A stretch of 64,000 nt of DNA from Holophagales bacterium (lineage in GTDB: Bacteria > Acidobacteriota > Thermoanaerobaculia > Multivoradales > Multivoraceae). The translations under genes and the position numbers were made by a program. The stretch covers positions 8,150 to 72,149 of the forward strand of contig VXSP01000029.1 in NCBI GenBank assembly GCA_009837885.1, written 5' to 3'. The notes beneath the pieces were generated by a model. That model was not told where the DNA came from and ran no database searches. It saw only the letters and a list, made by a program, of their open reading frames with translations. Positions 51,779 to 61,134 of the stretch are shown one piece after another; position 1 is the first letter of the stretch; every line of letters starts with the position of its first letter.

Positions 51779-53482
51779 TCACCCTCCCGTATCCTCGTCA
51801 GCGCATCTGAACGCCGACGTGTCGCTCCTGGTCGCGGCCGTCCTTCCCTGGGTGTTGCTGTGGGTCCAGCGTTTACCGTTCGGTGCAGTCACCCAGAGCG
51901 TGAACTCGAGATCCGTCACGGGCGCGACGAACACCCAGCGATGGCCGTTGTGGACGCAGCCGTCCAGCACCTTGACGAGAACCTCGGCGTTTTCGCGGTC
52001 GAAGAACCACAGGACGCCGGCCTGACTCGATGCCCACACGCCGGCCTTGGCCTGGCCCTCCTCCCCCTGGGGTGTGACGTAGCACATGCTCACGTCGTAG
52101 CCGCCGTCGAGCCGCAGCGCTGTCGTGGTCGGTGTGCAGCCGGTGGGGTCCGGTGGAGGCGGCTGGGGAGTGTTCCCTCCACCTCTCGGGTAGAGGTACC
52201 TGACAGCGTCGCGGTCGTCGCTGTGCAGTCGCGCGCGGCTGGGGTCGCTTGCGGCCCCGGCGGGGTACATCAGGGCGCCTCGGTGCGGGTGCGAGTCGTT
52301 GCAGTCCGCCTCATCGATCTCGCAGGGATGGGCGATGCCGAGCGCGTGGCCGAGTTCGTGGGCGACGATCCGCTCGAAGTAGTTCGTTGGATCGGCAAGG
52401 TCGCCGGCGCGCAGGAGCTCCCCGAGCCCGTCCTGAGTCACGATGTTCATCTCGGCCAGAGCAACTGCGTCTTCCGCCCTGCCGGGTATTCGGTGTGATG
52501 CACAGGAAGCGGCGCTGACGGCCAGAGTAACGGCGAGGACGCCGCTGTTCTCGCCGCCGTCGCCGAACTGCCCCTCGATCTCGTCGTGCGGATCCTCGTA
52601 CATGATGGACAGGAGGCCGTCCGGTGCGCTGAGCTTGAGGAGTTCGTTCGTCGTGCGCAGGACGGTCAGGTCAACCCGGCTCCGAGGGTCGCCGTTCCAT
52701 GCGCTCATGCCGGCTCGGACCTGCCGGAGACCGCCGCCGGGAACACCGGGCTGGCCTCCGGAGTCAACAACGAAGCCGAGGCTCTCGCCGCGGTCGAACT
52801 CCTGCCATCGGTACGGAAGGCCCCCATGGGCCGCGAGACACCCTTCCTGGCCCTCAGGAAGACGCGAAAGCCGATAGGGCGATGTAACCGCCACGGGCCC
52901 GCGCTGCGCTTCGGCCACGAAGTAGTCGGCGGAGCGCTCCTGGCCCGCCACCCGGTCGGCAATCCACCTGCGGAAGAGACGCGCGTTGCGCGGCGGCGTT
53001 TCCGTGCCCGGCTCTTCAGCCAACGCCGTTTCGCCTTCAAGCGAGGGTTCGCGTAGCAGTAGCGACGGCCCGCCGACATCGACTTCCCAAAACATGCCGA
53101 GAGCGTACTCGACGATGTCGTGGGCTCCCGCCGCCTCGCGCCGGAGAAACAGGAGCACCCGGTCCTTCTCCGCGAGCATCGGTAAGCCCATGATCCACAT
53201 GGACGTGCCGTCGTTGCCGACGCCCCCAGGTTGCCGCACGACGATAGTGCTGTCGGCGACAACTCCCTTCAGCACTTCCTCTACTCTGAACCGGTAGTGT
53301 GTCGATGGTTGTGCCGCGTCAATGGCCAGCGTGCCGTCGATCACTTCGCCAAAGACGATCACCGGCGCACGGTCGACCATCGATTCGTCCGTCGGCATGA
53401 TGTAGACAAGCGCGGCCGCCTGGGCCGAAAAGACCAGTATGGCCGCCAGTCCGGCCGGGGCTGCGCATTCTGGAGTCTTCAA
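51779..53482 (-). CDS. matrixin-type metalloprotease with shared C-terminal domain
   Basis: A 567-aa exported zinc protease. The signal segment is residues about 8-25. Residues 38-160 form a beta-rich domain of unknown role (IVFGEVIDG). The catalytic site HELGHALGIAH (375-385) has the HExxHxxGxxH pattern, and ALMYPAG is the Met-turn. Residues about 445-560 are the C-terminal domain shared with three other proteins (AEVLVKVLDGCVHNGHRWVF). TTG start. It is transcribed alongside the alkaline phosphatase, 275 nt downstream of it. Substrate is unknown; extracellular proteolysis is the likely role. Confidence 0.83.
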   Translation of the reverse strand: MKTPECAAPAGLAAILVFSAQAAALVYIMPTDESMVDRAPVIVFGEVIDGTLAIDAAQPSTHYRFRVEEVLKGVVADSTIVVRQPGGVGNDGTSMWIMGLPMLAEKDRVLLFLRREAAGAHDIVEYALGMFWEVDVGGPSLLLREPSLEGETALAEEPGTETPPRNARLFRRWIADRVAGQERSADYFVAEAQRGPVAVTSPYRLSRLPEGQEGCLAAHGGLPYRWQEFDRGESLGFVVDSGGQPGVPGGGLRQVRAGMSAWNGDPRSRVDLTVLRTTNELLKLSAPDGLLSIMYEDPHDEIEGQFGDGGENSGVLAVTLAVSAASCASHRIPGRAEDAVALAEMNIVTQDGLGELLRAGDLADPTNYFERIVAHELGHALGIAHPCEIDEADCNDSHPHRGALMYPAGAASDPSRARLHSDDRDAVRYLYPRGGGNTPQPPPPDPTGCTPTTTALRLDGGYDVSMCYVTPQGEEGQAKAGVWASSQAGVLWFFDRENAEVLVKVLDGCVHNGHRWVFVAPVTDLEFTLWVTAPNGKRWTHSNTQGRTAATRSDTSAFRCADEDTGG

Positions 53483-53757
53483 CGGCGGGTCTCCACCCAG
53501 ATTCCCCTGGTCACGGTTCTGCCGGCAAGCCCCGGAACGCTCCCTGCCTGATAGATAGCGGTGGTTCGCTCACTTTCGAGAAAGAAACCAATAGGTGACC
53601 TGTAGTCATAGGACGAAACGTGTAGTCGGCAACCCAATTCCACCCCCGGACGTCACCGCCGTCAAGGTGTCCTCGCTGGCCGCCGTCGGCGGCGGGCCAC
53701 TGACCGGGTCTGGTCTGGTCTCACCAGCGGGTTGCTGAGTGTACTTCCGGGCGAGGT
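53483..53757. other. 275-bp intergenic gap, no gene seen
   Basis: This holds an AT-richer patch (about 53570-53630) and no open frame with gene-like features; a promoter for the metalloprotease on the minus strand is possible but no strong -35/-10 pair is seen. Confidence 0.5.
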
Positions 53758-55656
53758 CTAGCCGCACGGAAACGCCGTGATGTCCGACTTCGTGCTGGCG
53801 GTCGCCCCCTGCGGGTTGCCGTGCGTCCAGCGGCTGCCGTCGGGTCCCGTGATCCACAGGTTGAAGTCCAGCGTGGTCACCGGCGCCACGAACGCCCAGC
53901 GGTGTCCGTTGACTCCACAACCGTCGAGCACCTTGACGAGGACCTCCGGGTTGTTGCGGCCGAAGAACCACAGAATGCCTGCCTCGCTGGACCAGGCTTC
54001 GGCCTTGACCGGACCGGACTCGCCGTCCTGCGTGACGTAGCACATGCTGACCTCGTAGCCGCCGTCGAATTCAAGAACAACGGTGGTGGGCGTGCAGGTC
54101 CCGATCGGATCCGGTGCCGGTCCGGGATTCGGATCCGGAGGCGGGTCAGGACTGGGCCCGGGCCGCGGCGCGCCGCCTCTCCCGGCGAAACCGTCCTTGA
54201 TCCAGTCGAAGACCTTCGTGTTGGACACGGTGCCGCGCACGTTCTCCGCCGTGCGGCCGACCGCGTAGATCATCACGTCTTCGCCAGCATGCGTTTCTAT
54301 CGCCAGCGGGACCGTTGCCTCCTGCCGGTACGCCGTGTGGCTCGTGCTCGTGGGAGTGGCGCCGCCATAGCCGACAGTCCTGTCGCTGTTCGGATTGACC
54401 CGCGAGCCGCTCCGATGTCCCGGTCCGTTGGCGTAGCCCAGGATGGTGTACGGAACACCTCCCGAGTCTCCGCTCTCAGAGATCGTGCCCCCGGTGTTTA
54501 TGCCGTGGACAGTCCCCAGGATGCCGTGGTGCGGCTGGTTGCGGAACGACGCTGGCACCGAGCGTGGGGTGTAGCGCAGATCGGACAGCGGCCGCATCGG
54601 GTAGCCGGCGATGGTGAAGACGTGGCTGTGGTCCGCGGTCGCGAGGATCAGGGTCTTGTTGAGATTCACGCTGCGCTGTGCGGCGCTGATCGCGCGATCG
54701 AACATCCGGGTGTCGGTGAAGGCGCGGTAGGCGTTCCCTTCGTGGTGCGCATGGTCGATGCGGCCCCCTTCGACCATCAGGAAGTAGGGCTTTCCGGTAG
54801 CGCCGAGGATCTGGATCGCCTTCCTGGTCATCTCCTCCAGGCTCGGTTCGCCGCTGTCCCGGTCCGTTTCGTACGCCAGGTGGCTCGACGCGAACAGGCC
54901 GATCGTGCGGCTCGAACCGCCCAGCGAGTTGAGCCCCTGCCGGTTCGAGACGTATCGATAGCCCCGCTGCCGCAGCTCGGCTAGCAGATCGCGGCCGTCC
55001 GACCGCCGGCCCGGAACGCCGTCGTCGTCCGATGCCGAAGTGGGGAGAAAGTGCCGTCGACCGCCGCCGAAGATGACGTGGAGCCCCTCCCCGAGCCGCG
55101 TGTTGTAACCCCCTCCGCCGGGCGTCATCTGGGCGGCGATCTCGTTTTCCATGTTCCGGTTGTTGACATGGGCGAACACGGCCGCCGGCGTCGCGTGGGT
55201 GACGCGCGTCGTCGTGACGATCCCGACCGCGTAGCCCATCGAGGTCGCCAGTTCGCCGATGTTGGTCAACCGTGCGCCGTCGCCGTTGCCGTTGAAGTCC
55301 GCGTACTCGGTGGTCGGGCCGAAGCCGATCACGCCCGTGTTCGTGTTGACGCCGGTCATCATCGCCGACATCGTGGCGGCGCTGTCGGGGGTGATGTAGT
55401 CCGCCGACGCCGTCCGGGAGATGGCGGTGTAGGGCATGCGGTCGAGCGCCAGTTGCCCGTCGACGCCGACCGTTGCGATGCGGGTGGACGTGACGGTCGA
55501 CACCCCCATGCCGTCGCCGACGAACAGGATGACGTTGTTCTTTTGCGCCGAGGCCGGCAGCGCCGCGCCCAGCAGAAAGGCAACCGTCCAGAGAGCGCGC
55601 AACGACGCCGTGAGGACGCCGTGGCTACGTCGGATCGATACGAAGGAACTCGGCAT
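53758..55656 (-). CDS. alkaline phosphatase with shared C-terminal domain
   Basis: A 632-aa exported alkaline phosphatase superfamily enzyme that releases phosphate from monoesters. Signal 1-38 (ASAQ). NVILFVGDGM supplies the first metal Asp (D48); PDSAAT (90-95) is the nucleophile motif with Ser92; EGGRIDHAHH and ATADHSHV give the other metal ligands. After a Pro-rich linker (PDPPPDPNPGPAPDP) the last ~110 residues carry the shared domain (EVLVKVLDGCGVNGHRWAF, about 535-628). ATG 55656 has a good AGGAGG ribosome site; an upstream extension of the frame is not needed. A matrixin-like protease follows on the same strand. Confidence 0.9.
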   Translation of the reverse strand: MPSSFVSIRRSHGVLTASLRALWTVAFLLGAALPASAQKNNVILFVGDGMGVSTVTSTRIATVGVDGQLALDRMPYTAISRTASADYITPDSAATMSAMMTGVNTNTGVIGFGPTTEYADFNGNGDGARLTNIGELATSMGYAVGIVTTTRVTHATPAAVFAHVNNRNMENEIAAQMTPGGGGYNTRLGEGLHVIFGGGRRHFLPTSASDDDGVPGRRSDGRDLLAELRQRGYRYVSNRQGLNSLGGSSRTIGLFASSHLAYETDRDSGEPSLEEMTRKAIQILGATGKPYFLMVEGGRIDHAHHEGNAYRAFTDTRMFDRAISAAQRSVNLNKTLILATADHSHVFTIAGYPMRPLSDLRYTPRSVPASFRNQPHHGILGTVHGINTGGTISESGDSGGVPYTILGYANGPGHRSGSRVNPNSDRTVGYGGATPTSTSHTAYRQEATVPLAIETHAGEDVMIYAVGRTAENVRGTVSNTKVFDWIKDGFAGRGGAPRPGPSPDPPPDPNPGPAPDPIGTCTPTTVVLEFDGGYEVSMCYVTQDGESGPVKAEAWSSEAGILWFFGRNNPEVLVKVLDGCGVNGHRWAFVAPVTTLDFNLWITGPDGSRWTHGNPQGATASTKSDITAFPCG

Positions 55657-55815
55657 GGCCAGCCTCCTGTCTCTTTGGCCCGCTTTCCAGCACCAGGCTC
55701 TCCCGGGAACCGGGCCGCTGCGTGGATCTGTACCTGTTTCTTCTGGAGGATAGCGACTTGCATGGAAGCGCACTTCCTGTGCATCAGCGCGGCGCGGACG
55801 CCGCGACTCTACTGC

Positions 55816-55821
55816 TAGATT
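55816..55821 (+). promoter_or_regulatory. -10-like hexamer for the acyl-CoA ligase gene, leaderless spacing
   Basis: TAGATT preceded by TGC (extended -10) ends 8 nt before the ATG at 55830. Confidence 0.55.
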
Positions 55822-55829
55822 GCGCGGCC

Positions 55830-57491
55830 ATGAGCGACTGGCATCACGCGGACATTCTCGAAGCGATCGCCCAGCACCAGCCGGAGGCGCCGGCGCAGGC
55901 CTTCGTGGATCCCCTGGGCGGCGAACCGGCGCGCCGCTACTCGCAGGCCGAAATGCATCGCCGCGCGAACGGCGTCGCGGCCACGCTGATCGCGCGCGGA
56001 GCGAAGCGCCAGGACAAGGTGGCGCAGTACCTCTACAACGTGCCGGAGTACCTGGAGTCCGTGCTCGCCTGCTTCAAGGCGTCCCTGGTGCCGGTGAACA
56101 CGAACTACCGCTACGTGGAGGGCGAGCTCCTCTACCTGTGGGACAACGCGGACGTCGTGGCGGTCGTCTTCCACGGCTGCTTCGCGTCGCGGATCGCGGA
56201 TCTGCGGTCGAAGATGCCGGGGATTCACACGTGGCTCTGGGTCGACGACGGTTCGGGTCCCTGCCCCGAATGGGCGATTCCCTACGAGCAGGCGGCCGCC
56301 GCGGCGGCGGGCGATTCGCTGGCCTTCGAGGCGCCCTGGCCGCGCAGCGGCGACGATCTCTGGCTGCTCTACACCGGCGGCACGACCGGCATGCCGAAGG
56401 GCGTCATGTGGCGGCTCGACGACCTCTGGCTGCTCGGCAACGAAGGCCGGCCCGAGCCGTTCGATCTATCGGGCGGCGTCGAGGGCCTCGTACCCCAGTT
56501 CGAAGAACTCCTGATGCGGCGTGTTTCCCTTCCCGCCTGCCCCCTGATGCACGGCACCGGCTTCCTCACCGCCCTCGGCGGCATGCTGAACGGCGGCACC
56601 GTGATCACCCTGGCCAACCGCCGTTTCGATGCCGTGGCCACGCTCGAGGCGATCACGACGGAGAGGATCAACGGGATGGCGATCGTCGGCGACGCGTTTG
56701 CCCGGCCCATGGTGCGCGCGCTCGAAGCGGAACCGGATCGCTTCGACCTGTCCAGCCTCGAAGCCGTGGTTTCCTCGGGCGCGATGTGGAGCGCCGAGGT
56801 CAAGCGGGAGTTCCTGCGGCATTGCCCGCCGGAGACGATCCTGACGGACAGCCTCGGGTCGTCCGAGTCGATCGGTATGGGCCGCTCGGACTCGACCGCC
56901 GGGGAGGCGACCGAAACGGCCTCCTTCGCGCTCGGCGACAACGCCTGCGTGATCGACGACGACGGCAACAAGGTCGAGCCGGGCTCGGGGGTGCTTGGGC
57001 GGATCGCCGTGACCGGTCACATCCCGGTCGGGTACTACAAGGACCCCGAGAAGACGGCGGCCATATTCACCGAAGTTGACGGCGTCCGCTACTCGATGGC
57101 GGGCGACTACGCCACCGTCGAGGCCGACGGCTCGCTCAAGCTCTATGGCCGCGGTTCCGTGTGCATCAACAGTGGCGGCGAGAAGATCTTCCCTGAGGAA
57201 GTCGAGGAAGTGCTGAAGAAACACCCTTCGGTCCGGGACGCGGTATGTGTCGGCGTGCCGGACGAGCGCTTCGGCCAGGCGGTCACGGCCGTGGTCGAAC
57301 TGGACAACCGCGCACGGTTCAGTGAGCCGGACGTCATCGGCTGGGTGAAGCGGGAACTGGCGTCCTACAAGGCGCCCAAGCGCATCCTGGTGCGGGACAC
57401 CGTGGGTCGGGCGGCGAACGGCAAGGCCGACTACAACGGCCTGCGCGCGTGGGCGGTAAGTGAACTCGCTACGGGCGGGGCGGCGCAGTGA
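55830..57491 (+). CDS. acyl-CoA ligase (AMP-binding, FadD-like)
   Basis: A 553-aa ANL-superfamily ligase that makes acyl-AMP and then acyl-CoA. LLYTGGTTGMPKGVMW (about 174-189) is the P-loop; SLGSSESIG (about 349-357) the A5-type motif; SMAGDYATVEADGSLKLYGRGS (about 424-445) the hinge Asp region; KRILVRDTVGRAANGKADY the A10 Lys region. It resembles long-chain or sterol-side-chain FadD enzymes. It overlaps the next dehydrogenase by 4 nt. The earlier frame start (55722) is antisense to the phosphatase promoter region and is not preferred. Confidence 0.92.
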   Translation: MSDWHHADILEAIAQHQPEAPAQAFVDPLGGEPARRYSQAEMHRRANGVAATLIARGAKRQDKVAQYLYNVPEYLESVLACFKASLVPVNTNYRYVEGELLYLWDNADVVAVVFHGCFASRIADLRSKMPGIHTWLWVDDGSGPCPEWAIPYEQAAAAAAGDSLAFEAPWPRSGDDLWLLYTGGTTGMPKGVMWRLDDLWLLGNEGRPEPFDLSGGVEGLVPQFEELLMRRVSLPACPLMHGTGFLTALGGMLNGGTVITLANRRFDAVATLEAITTERINGMAIVGDAFARPMVRALEAEPDRFDLSSLEAVVSSGAMWSAEVKREFLRHCPPETILTDSLGSSESIGMGRSDSTAGEATETASFALGDNACVIDDDGNKVEPGSGVLGRIAVTGHIPVGYYKDPEKTAAIFTEVDGVRYSMAGDYATVEADGSLKLYGRGSVCINSGGEKIFPEEVEEVLKKHPSVRDAVCVGVPDERFGQAVTAVVELDNRARFSEPDVIGWVKRELASYKAPKRILVRDTVGRAANGKADYNGLRAWAVSELATGGAAQ

Positions 57492-58549
57492 GCCAGCCGG
57501 CGAAGCAGAAGGTCGTCGTCCAGTTGCCGGGCATCGCCAAGGCGCCCTCCGTCGACACCCGCTACACCTTCGAGCTGGAGGCGCTCCTGCCGGTGGCGGA
57601 ACTGGTCGAAGTGGCGGCGACCTCGGAAGAGGAGTTCCTGGCCGAGGCATCGGACGCGGCGGCCGTCATCACTTCCTGGGGCTTTCGCATCAGCCGCTCG
57701 GTGATCGCCGGCCTCGACGACTGCATCGTGATCGGCGTGGGCAGCGTGGGCGTCGACATGGTCGACGTCGAGGCGGCGACGGAAGCCGGCATCGTGGTCA
57801 CCAACGTGCCCGACGTGTTCATCGAGGAAGTGGCCGACCACACGATGGCGCTGCTCCTCGCCGGCGCGAGGCGGATGCGGGAGATGGACTCCATGGTCCG
57901 CCGAGGCGACTGGTTCAAGGGACGGCCGTTGCTGAACGAGGTGCCGCGGCTCTGGGGCCAGACCCTGGGCCTCGTCTCGTTCGGGAACGTGGCGCGGGCG
58001 GTCGCGCGGCGGGCGAAGCCCTTCGGTCTGCACGTCATCGCGCACGACCCGTACGTCAGCGAACTGAAGATGACGGGGGAAGGCGTCGAGCCCGTCAGCT
58101 TCGGCGAGTTGCTGGAGCGGTCCGACTACCTGTCGATCCACGCGCCGCTCAACGGGGAGACCCGGCACATGCTCTCGGTCCGGGAGTTCGCGGCAATGAA
58201 GAAGAGTGCGGTCGTGATCAACGCCGGCCGCGGACCGACGATCGACGAAGCGGCTCTGATCGAGGCTCTCGAATCGGGCGGCATCGCCGCCGCGGCCCTC
58301 GACGTCCTGGAACGGGAGCCGCCGGCCGCGGACAACCCCCTGCTGGCGATGGACAACGTGATCCTCACGCCGCACGTCGCCTCGGCCACCACCCGCATGC
58401 GGCCCGAGACGCGGCGGCGCGTCGGTCGGGAGGTCGCCCTGGCGCTCTCCGGCCGCTGGCCGATGAGCTGCGTGAATCCGACTGTGCTCCCTAGAGTGGA
58501 ACTCGAACGCTGGCAGCCGGTGCCGATGGAGCGCGGTCCGAACCGCTAG
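57488..58549 (+). CDS. D-2-hydroxyacid dehydrogenase family protein
   Basis: A 353-aa NAD-dependent D-isomer-specific 2-hydroxyacid dehydrogenase. GLVSFGNVARAVARR (about 159-173) is the NAD loop, with Ser and Val in place of two Gly of the strict GxGxxG; NAGRGPTIDE holds the catalytic Arg and LTPHVASATT the His; EREPPAADNPL the Glu. Substrate likely a 2-keto acid or its CoA-linked product. GTG start overlaps the ligase TGA, so it is translationally coupled to the acyl-CoA ligase, suggesting the same pathway. Confidence 0.9.
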   Translation: MSQPAKQKVVVQLPGIAKAPSVDTRYTFELEALLPVAELVEVAATSEEEFLAEASDAAAVITSWGFRISRSVIAGLDDCIVIGVGSVGVDMVDVEAATEAGIVVTNVPDVFIEEVADHTMALLLAGARRMREMDSMVRRGDWFKGRPLLNEVPRLWGQTLGLVSFGNVARAVARRAKPFGLHVIAHDPYVSELKMTGEGVEPVSFGELLERSDYLSIHAPLNGETRHMLSVREFAAMKKSAVVINAGRGPTIDEAALIEALESGGIAAAALDVLEREPPAADNPLLAMDNVILTPHVASATTRMRPETRRRVGREVALALSGRWPMSCVNPTVLPRVELERWQPVPMERGPNR

Positions 58550-59040
58550 TCCGCCTGCTTCGGTGTACTGAACCAGGCCAGCCGGCCACAGTACGGCTCG
58601 ACCTCGTTCCAGGACGCGATGTCGAGGTACACGCAGGCGATTGCGGCGGTGACGAAACGGGGCGGATCGTCGCCTGTCAGCCGGCGGACGAGTTCGGCAC
58701 AGGTGGGCTGGTGGCCGACGATGAGAATCGAGTGGGCTTCGTCGGACTGTTCGCGCAGGAGGTCTATTGCGCTGCCGGGGGAGGCGAGGTAGAGCGTCGG
58801 CTCCAGAATCGTCGTGCGGTTCCAGTTGCCCGCCGCGACCGCCAGCTCGATCGTCTGCCGCGTGCGTACCGCGGACGAACAGAGGATCCGGTCGGGCACG
58901 GCCTGCCGGTCGGCGAGTCTCCGGCCCATGGTCCGGGCTGCCTTGAGGCCGCGGGCGTTCAGTGGCCGTTCGTGGTCGACGCCGCCGTAGGGGGCGGTCC
59001 AGTCCGACTTCGCGTGCCGTAGCACGTAGAGAACGCGCAC
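58546..59040 (-). CDS. sixA: SixA-like phosphohistidine phosphatase
   Basis: A 164-aa histidine phosphatase. YVLRHAKSDW (about 5-14) is the RHG catalytic motif in the SixA form (RHAKS), LCSSAVRTRQTIEL holds the second Arg, and LIVGHQPTCAELVR the second His. SixA removes phosphate from histidine-phosphotransfer proteins. GTG at 59040 was chosen because TAGCGT (59049-59054) lies 8 nt before it and the protein then starts just ahead of the catalytic strand; a longer frame to 59103 exists. It converges with the dehydrogenase (4 nt stop overlap) and is divergent from the S41 gene. Confidence 0.88.
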   Translation of the reverse strand: MRVLYVLRHAKSDWTAPYGGVDHERPLNARGLKAARTMGRRLADRQAVPDRILCSSAVRTRQTIELAVAAGNWNRTTILEPTLYLASPGSAIDLLREQSDEAHSILIVGHQPTCAELVRRLTGDDPPRFVTAAIACVYLDIASWNEVEPYCGRLAWFSTPKQAD

Positions 59041-59048
59041 TGTGGACG

Positions 59049-59054
59049 ACGCTA
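59049..59054 (-). promoter_or_regulatory. -10-like hexamer for sixA, leaderless spacing
   Basis: TAGCGT preceded by TGC ends 8 nt before the GTG at 59040. Confidence 0.5.
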
Positions 59055-59086
59055 GCACCGCGTAACTGCTCGACAGGAAGGGCCTG

Positions 59087-59092
59087 TAGCAT
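59087..59092 (+). promoter_or_regulatory. -10-like hexamer for the S41 peptidase operon, leaderless spacing
   Basis: TAGCAT preceded by TG ends 9 nt before the ATG at 59102; it shares a 61-bp divergent region with the sixA hexamer. Confidence 0.5.
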
Positions 59093-59101
59093 TCCACGAC
59101 C

Positions 59102-60538
59102 ATGCAGGGTGCGGTTCGACGGCCCCGGGCGGGGTGGCTCGCCTTTCTCGGCTTCGCGGTAGCGGCGGCTGCCGGGGCGCAGCCGGAGGATCAGCCGGCC
59201 GACCTGGAGGCAAGTCTGAACGTCGAGACGTTCGACTTCGTCTGGCGGAAGATTGCCGACACCTTCTGGGACGAGTCGATGGGTGGCGTCGACTGGGAGG
59301 CGGTCGGCGATGAGCTGCGACCCCGCGCCCGTGATGCTGCGGACAAGGCCGAACTACGCCTCGTTCTGCAGAACATGCTCTCCCGGCTGGGCCAGTCTCA
59401 CTTCGGCATTCTGCCGGGGCCCGGGTCGATCGAGAGTGCAGCGCCGGCGGATGGTTCGGGTGGAACGGGTGGATGCACGCGAGCCTTGATCCGGGCCGTG
59501 GCGGGCGATGGCGGTTCCGCCGCGTCGGACGCGGGTCCGGGGTTCGAGGTCCGCTTCGTCGACTCGATGCCCGTTGTGAGCCGGGTCGAACCCGGTTCGT
59601 CCGCGGACCGCCAGGGCCTTCGCACCGGACTCGAGGTGGTTCGGGTCGAGGACCAGAAGCTCGCGGCGCTCGCGGGCTGCCTCGAACTGGAGTCCCTCGA
59701 TCCGTGGGTCGCGAAGATGGTGCGGTTGCGAGCCGTCGAAGGCCTGCTCTATGGAGACGCGGGCGATCCGGTCGGGGTGGAGTTCGCGGATCGGCAGGGA
59801 GATCAGTCCACGTTCGAACTCGAACGGGCCCACCATCCCGACGCGGTGGAGTTGGGCTTCGGAAACCTGCCGAAGATGCGGTATCTGTTCGCGACCGACG
59901 TACTGGAGACAGCTGCCGGTCGTGTCCTTGTCGTGCGATTCAACGTCTGGCTGCTTCCCGTGGTCCGGGCTGTCGAGGCCGCGCTGTACGGCGAGTCCGC
60001 CGAAGGCGCGCCAGCCGTCGACGGCGTACTGATCGACCTGCGCGGCAATCCCGGCGGTGTCGCCGGTACGGCCGTTGGTGTTGCCGGCTATCTGCTCGGA
60101 GAGAGGGTCGTTCTGGGCAGGATGAAGAACCGGAACACGGAGCTGAATCTGGTCGTCTACCCGCGGCAGATCTCGAGCGCCGGGAAGAAGATCGAGGGAT
60201 TCGGGGGTCCGGTCGCCGTGTTGATCGACGGCGGCAGTGCCAGCACGAGCGAGATCTTCGCCGCCGGCCTCCAGGACCATGGTCGTGCGCGCCTGTTCGG
60301 AGAGCCGAGCGCCGCGGCGGCACTGCCTTCGGTGATCGAGGGGATGCCGAACGGCGACTTGTTGATGCACGCGATCGCCGACTTTGTGCGGCCCAGCGGC
60401 GAACGAGTCGAGGGCAGGCCGGTCCAGCCCGAGTCCGCGGTGCCGCTCACCCGTGAGGGACTTCTCGCCGGAAAGGACGAGCCACGCGAGGCGGCGCTGG
60501 CCTGGATCGTCTCGGAACTCGAAAGGGATGGCGGATGA
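59102..60538 (+). CDS. S41 (C-terminal processing-type) peptidase
   Basis: A 478-aa exported serine peptidase of family S41 (CtpA/tail-specific protease type). Signal to AGAQP (about residue 27); a helical N-terminal part (about 40-110); a PDZ-like segment (about 150-220, VSRVEPGSSADRQGLRTGLEV); the core with DLRGNPGGVAGTAV (about 313-326); and GSASTSEIFAAGLQ with the catalytic Ser near residue 380. The catalytic Lys is expected one turn further on; I do not see a clear Lys and that residue should be checked. It precedes a membrane protein and a small protein made of the shared C-terminal domain. Confidence 0.87.
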   Translation: MQGAVRRPRAGWLAFLGFAVAAAAGAQPEDQPADLEASLNVETFDFVWRKIADTFWDESMGGVDWEAVGDELRPRARDAADKAELRLVLQNMLSRLGQSHFGILPGPGSIESAAPADGSGGTGGCTRALIRAVAGDGGSAASDAGPGFEVRFVDSMPVVSRVEPGSSADRQGLRTGLEVVRVEDQKLAALAGCLELESLDPWVAKMVRLRAVEGLLYGDAGDPVGVEFADRQGDQSTFELERAHHPDAVELGFGNLPKMRYLFATDVLETAAGRVLVVRFNVWLLPVVRAVEAALYGESAEGAPAVDGVLIDLRGNPGGVAGTAVGVAGYLLGERVVLGRMKNRNTELNLVVYPRQISSAGKKIEGFGGPVAVLIDGGSASTSEIFAAGLQDHGRARLFGEPSAAAALPSVIEGMPNGDLLMHAIADFVRPSGERVEGRPVQPESAVPLTREGLLAGKDEPREAALAWIVSELERDGG

Positions 60539-61128
60539 ACATCGGCCTCTGGAGCGAGGGAGTCAGTCTTGGCCGGTTCGGTAGCGAGGGTGCGCTCGGT
60601 CCGCCCTGGCTGTGGGTGGTCGCGGGTCTTCTGCTGCTCTTCCTGGGGCGCCAGCTCTACACGGCACTGATCGGCCTGGTCGGTTTCTTCGTCGTCTACA
60701 GCACTCCGCAGGATCTGCTCCCCCTGGCCAGCGAGATGCGCCTGCTGATGGCGGTCGGCGTTGGCATTCTCGCCGCGTTGCTCGCCTTCATCGTGCGCAA
60801 GGTCGCGGTGGCCCTCGCGGGGGCCCTGCTGGGCGCCGGGGCGGCGCTGTGGGCGATCAGCTTCTACGGCGCCGGGTGGGACATCCTGTGGTGGATCGTG
60901 ATCGCGGCGGCCGCGGTACTCGGCGCTTGGGTGCTTCGTGTCGTCTTCGAGACGGCGTTGATCGTCGTCTCGTCGTTCGTCGGCGCGTTGCTGATCATGG
61001 CGGCGGTCGGCCTTGAAGGGCTGCCCGCGCATGCCGGCGTCGCGTTGCTGATCGTGGTCGGCGTGGCGTTCCAGATGAGACGCCGGCGGGCGGCGGACAG
61101 GGACGCGAAGAAGGCGTCCGCCGGCTAG
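60535..61128 (+). CDS. polytopic membrane protein of unknown function
   Basis: A 197-aa protein with about six hydrophobic segments (first WLWVVAGLLLLFLGRQLYTALIGL, about 26-49; last HAGVALLIVVGVAFQM) and a basic tail RRRRAADRD. It has a form like TMEM198/DUF4203-type proteins, but no motif allows a firm call. ATG overlaps the S41 stop by 4 nt, so it is co-translated with the peptidase; the small shared-domain protein follows after 6 nt. A role in export or anchoring is possible inference from this context. Confidence 0.72.
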   Translation: MNIGLWSEGVSLGRFGSEGALGPPWLWVVAGLLLLFLGRQLYTALIGLVGFFVVYSTPQDLLPLASEMRLLMAVGVGILAALLAFIVRKVAVALAGALLGAGAALWAISFYGAGWDILWWIVIAAAAVLGAWVLRVVFETALIVVSSFVGALLIMAAVGLEGLPAHAGVALLIVVGVAFQMRRRRAADRDAKKASAG

Positions 61129-61134
61129 GGTTCC

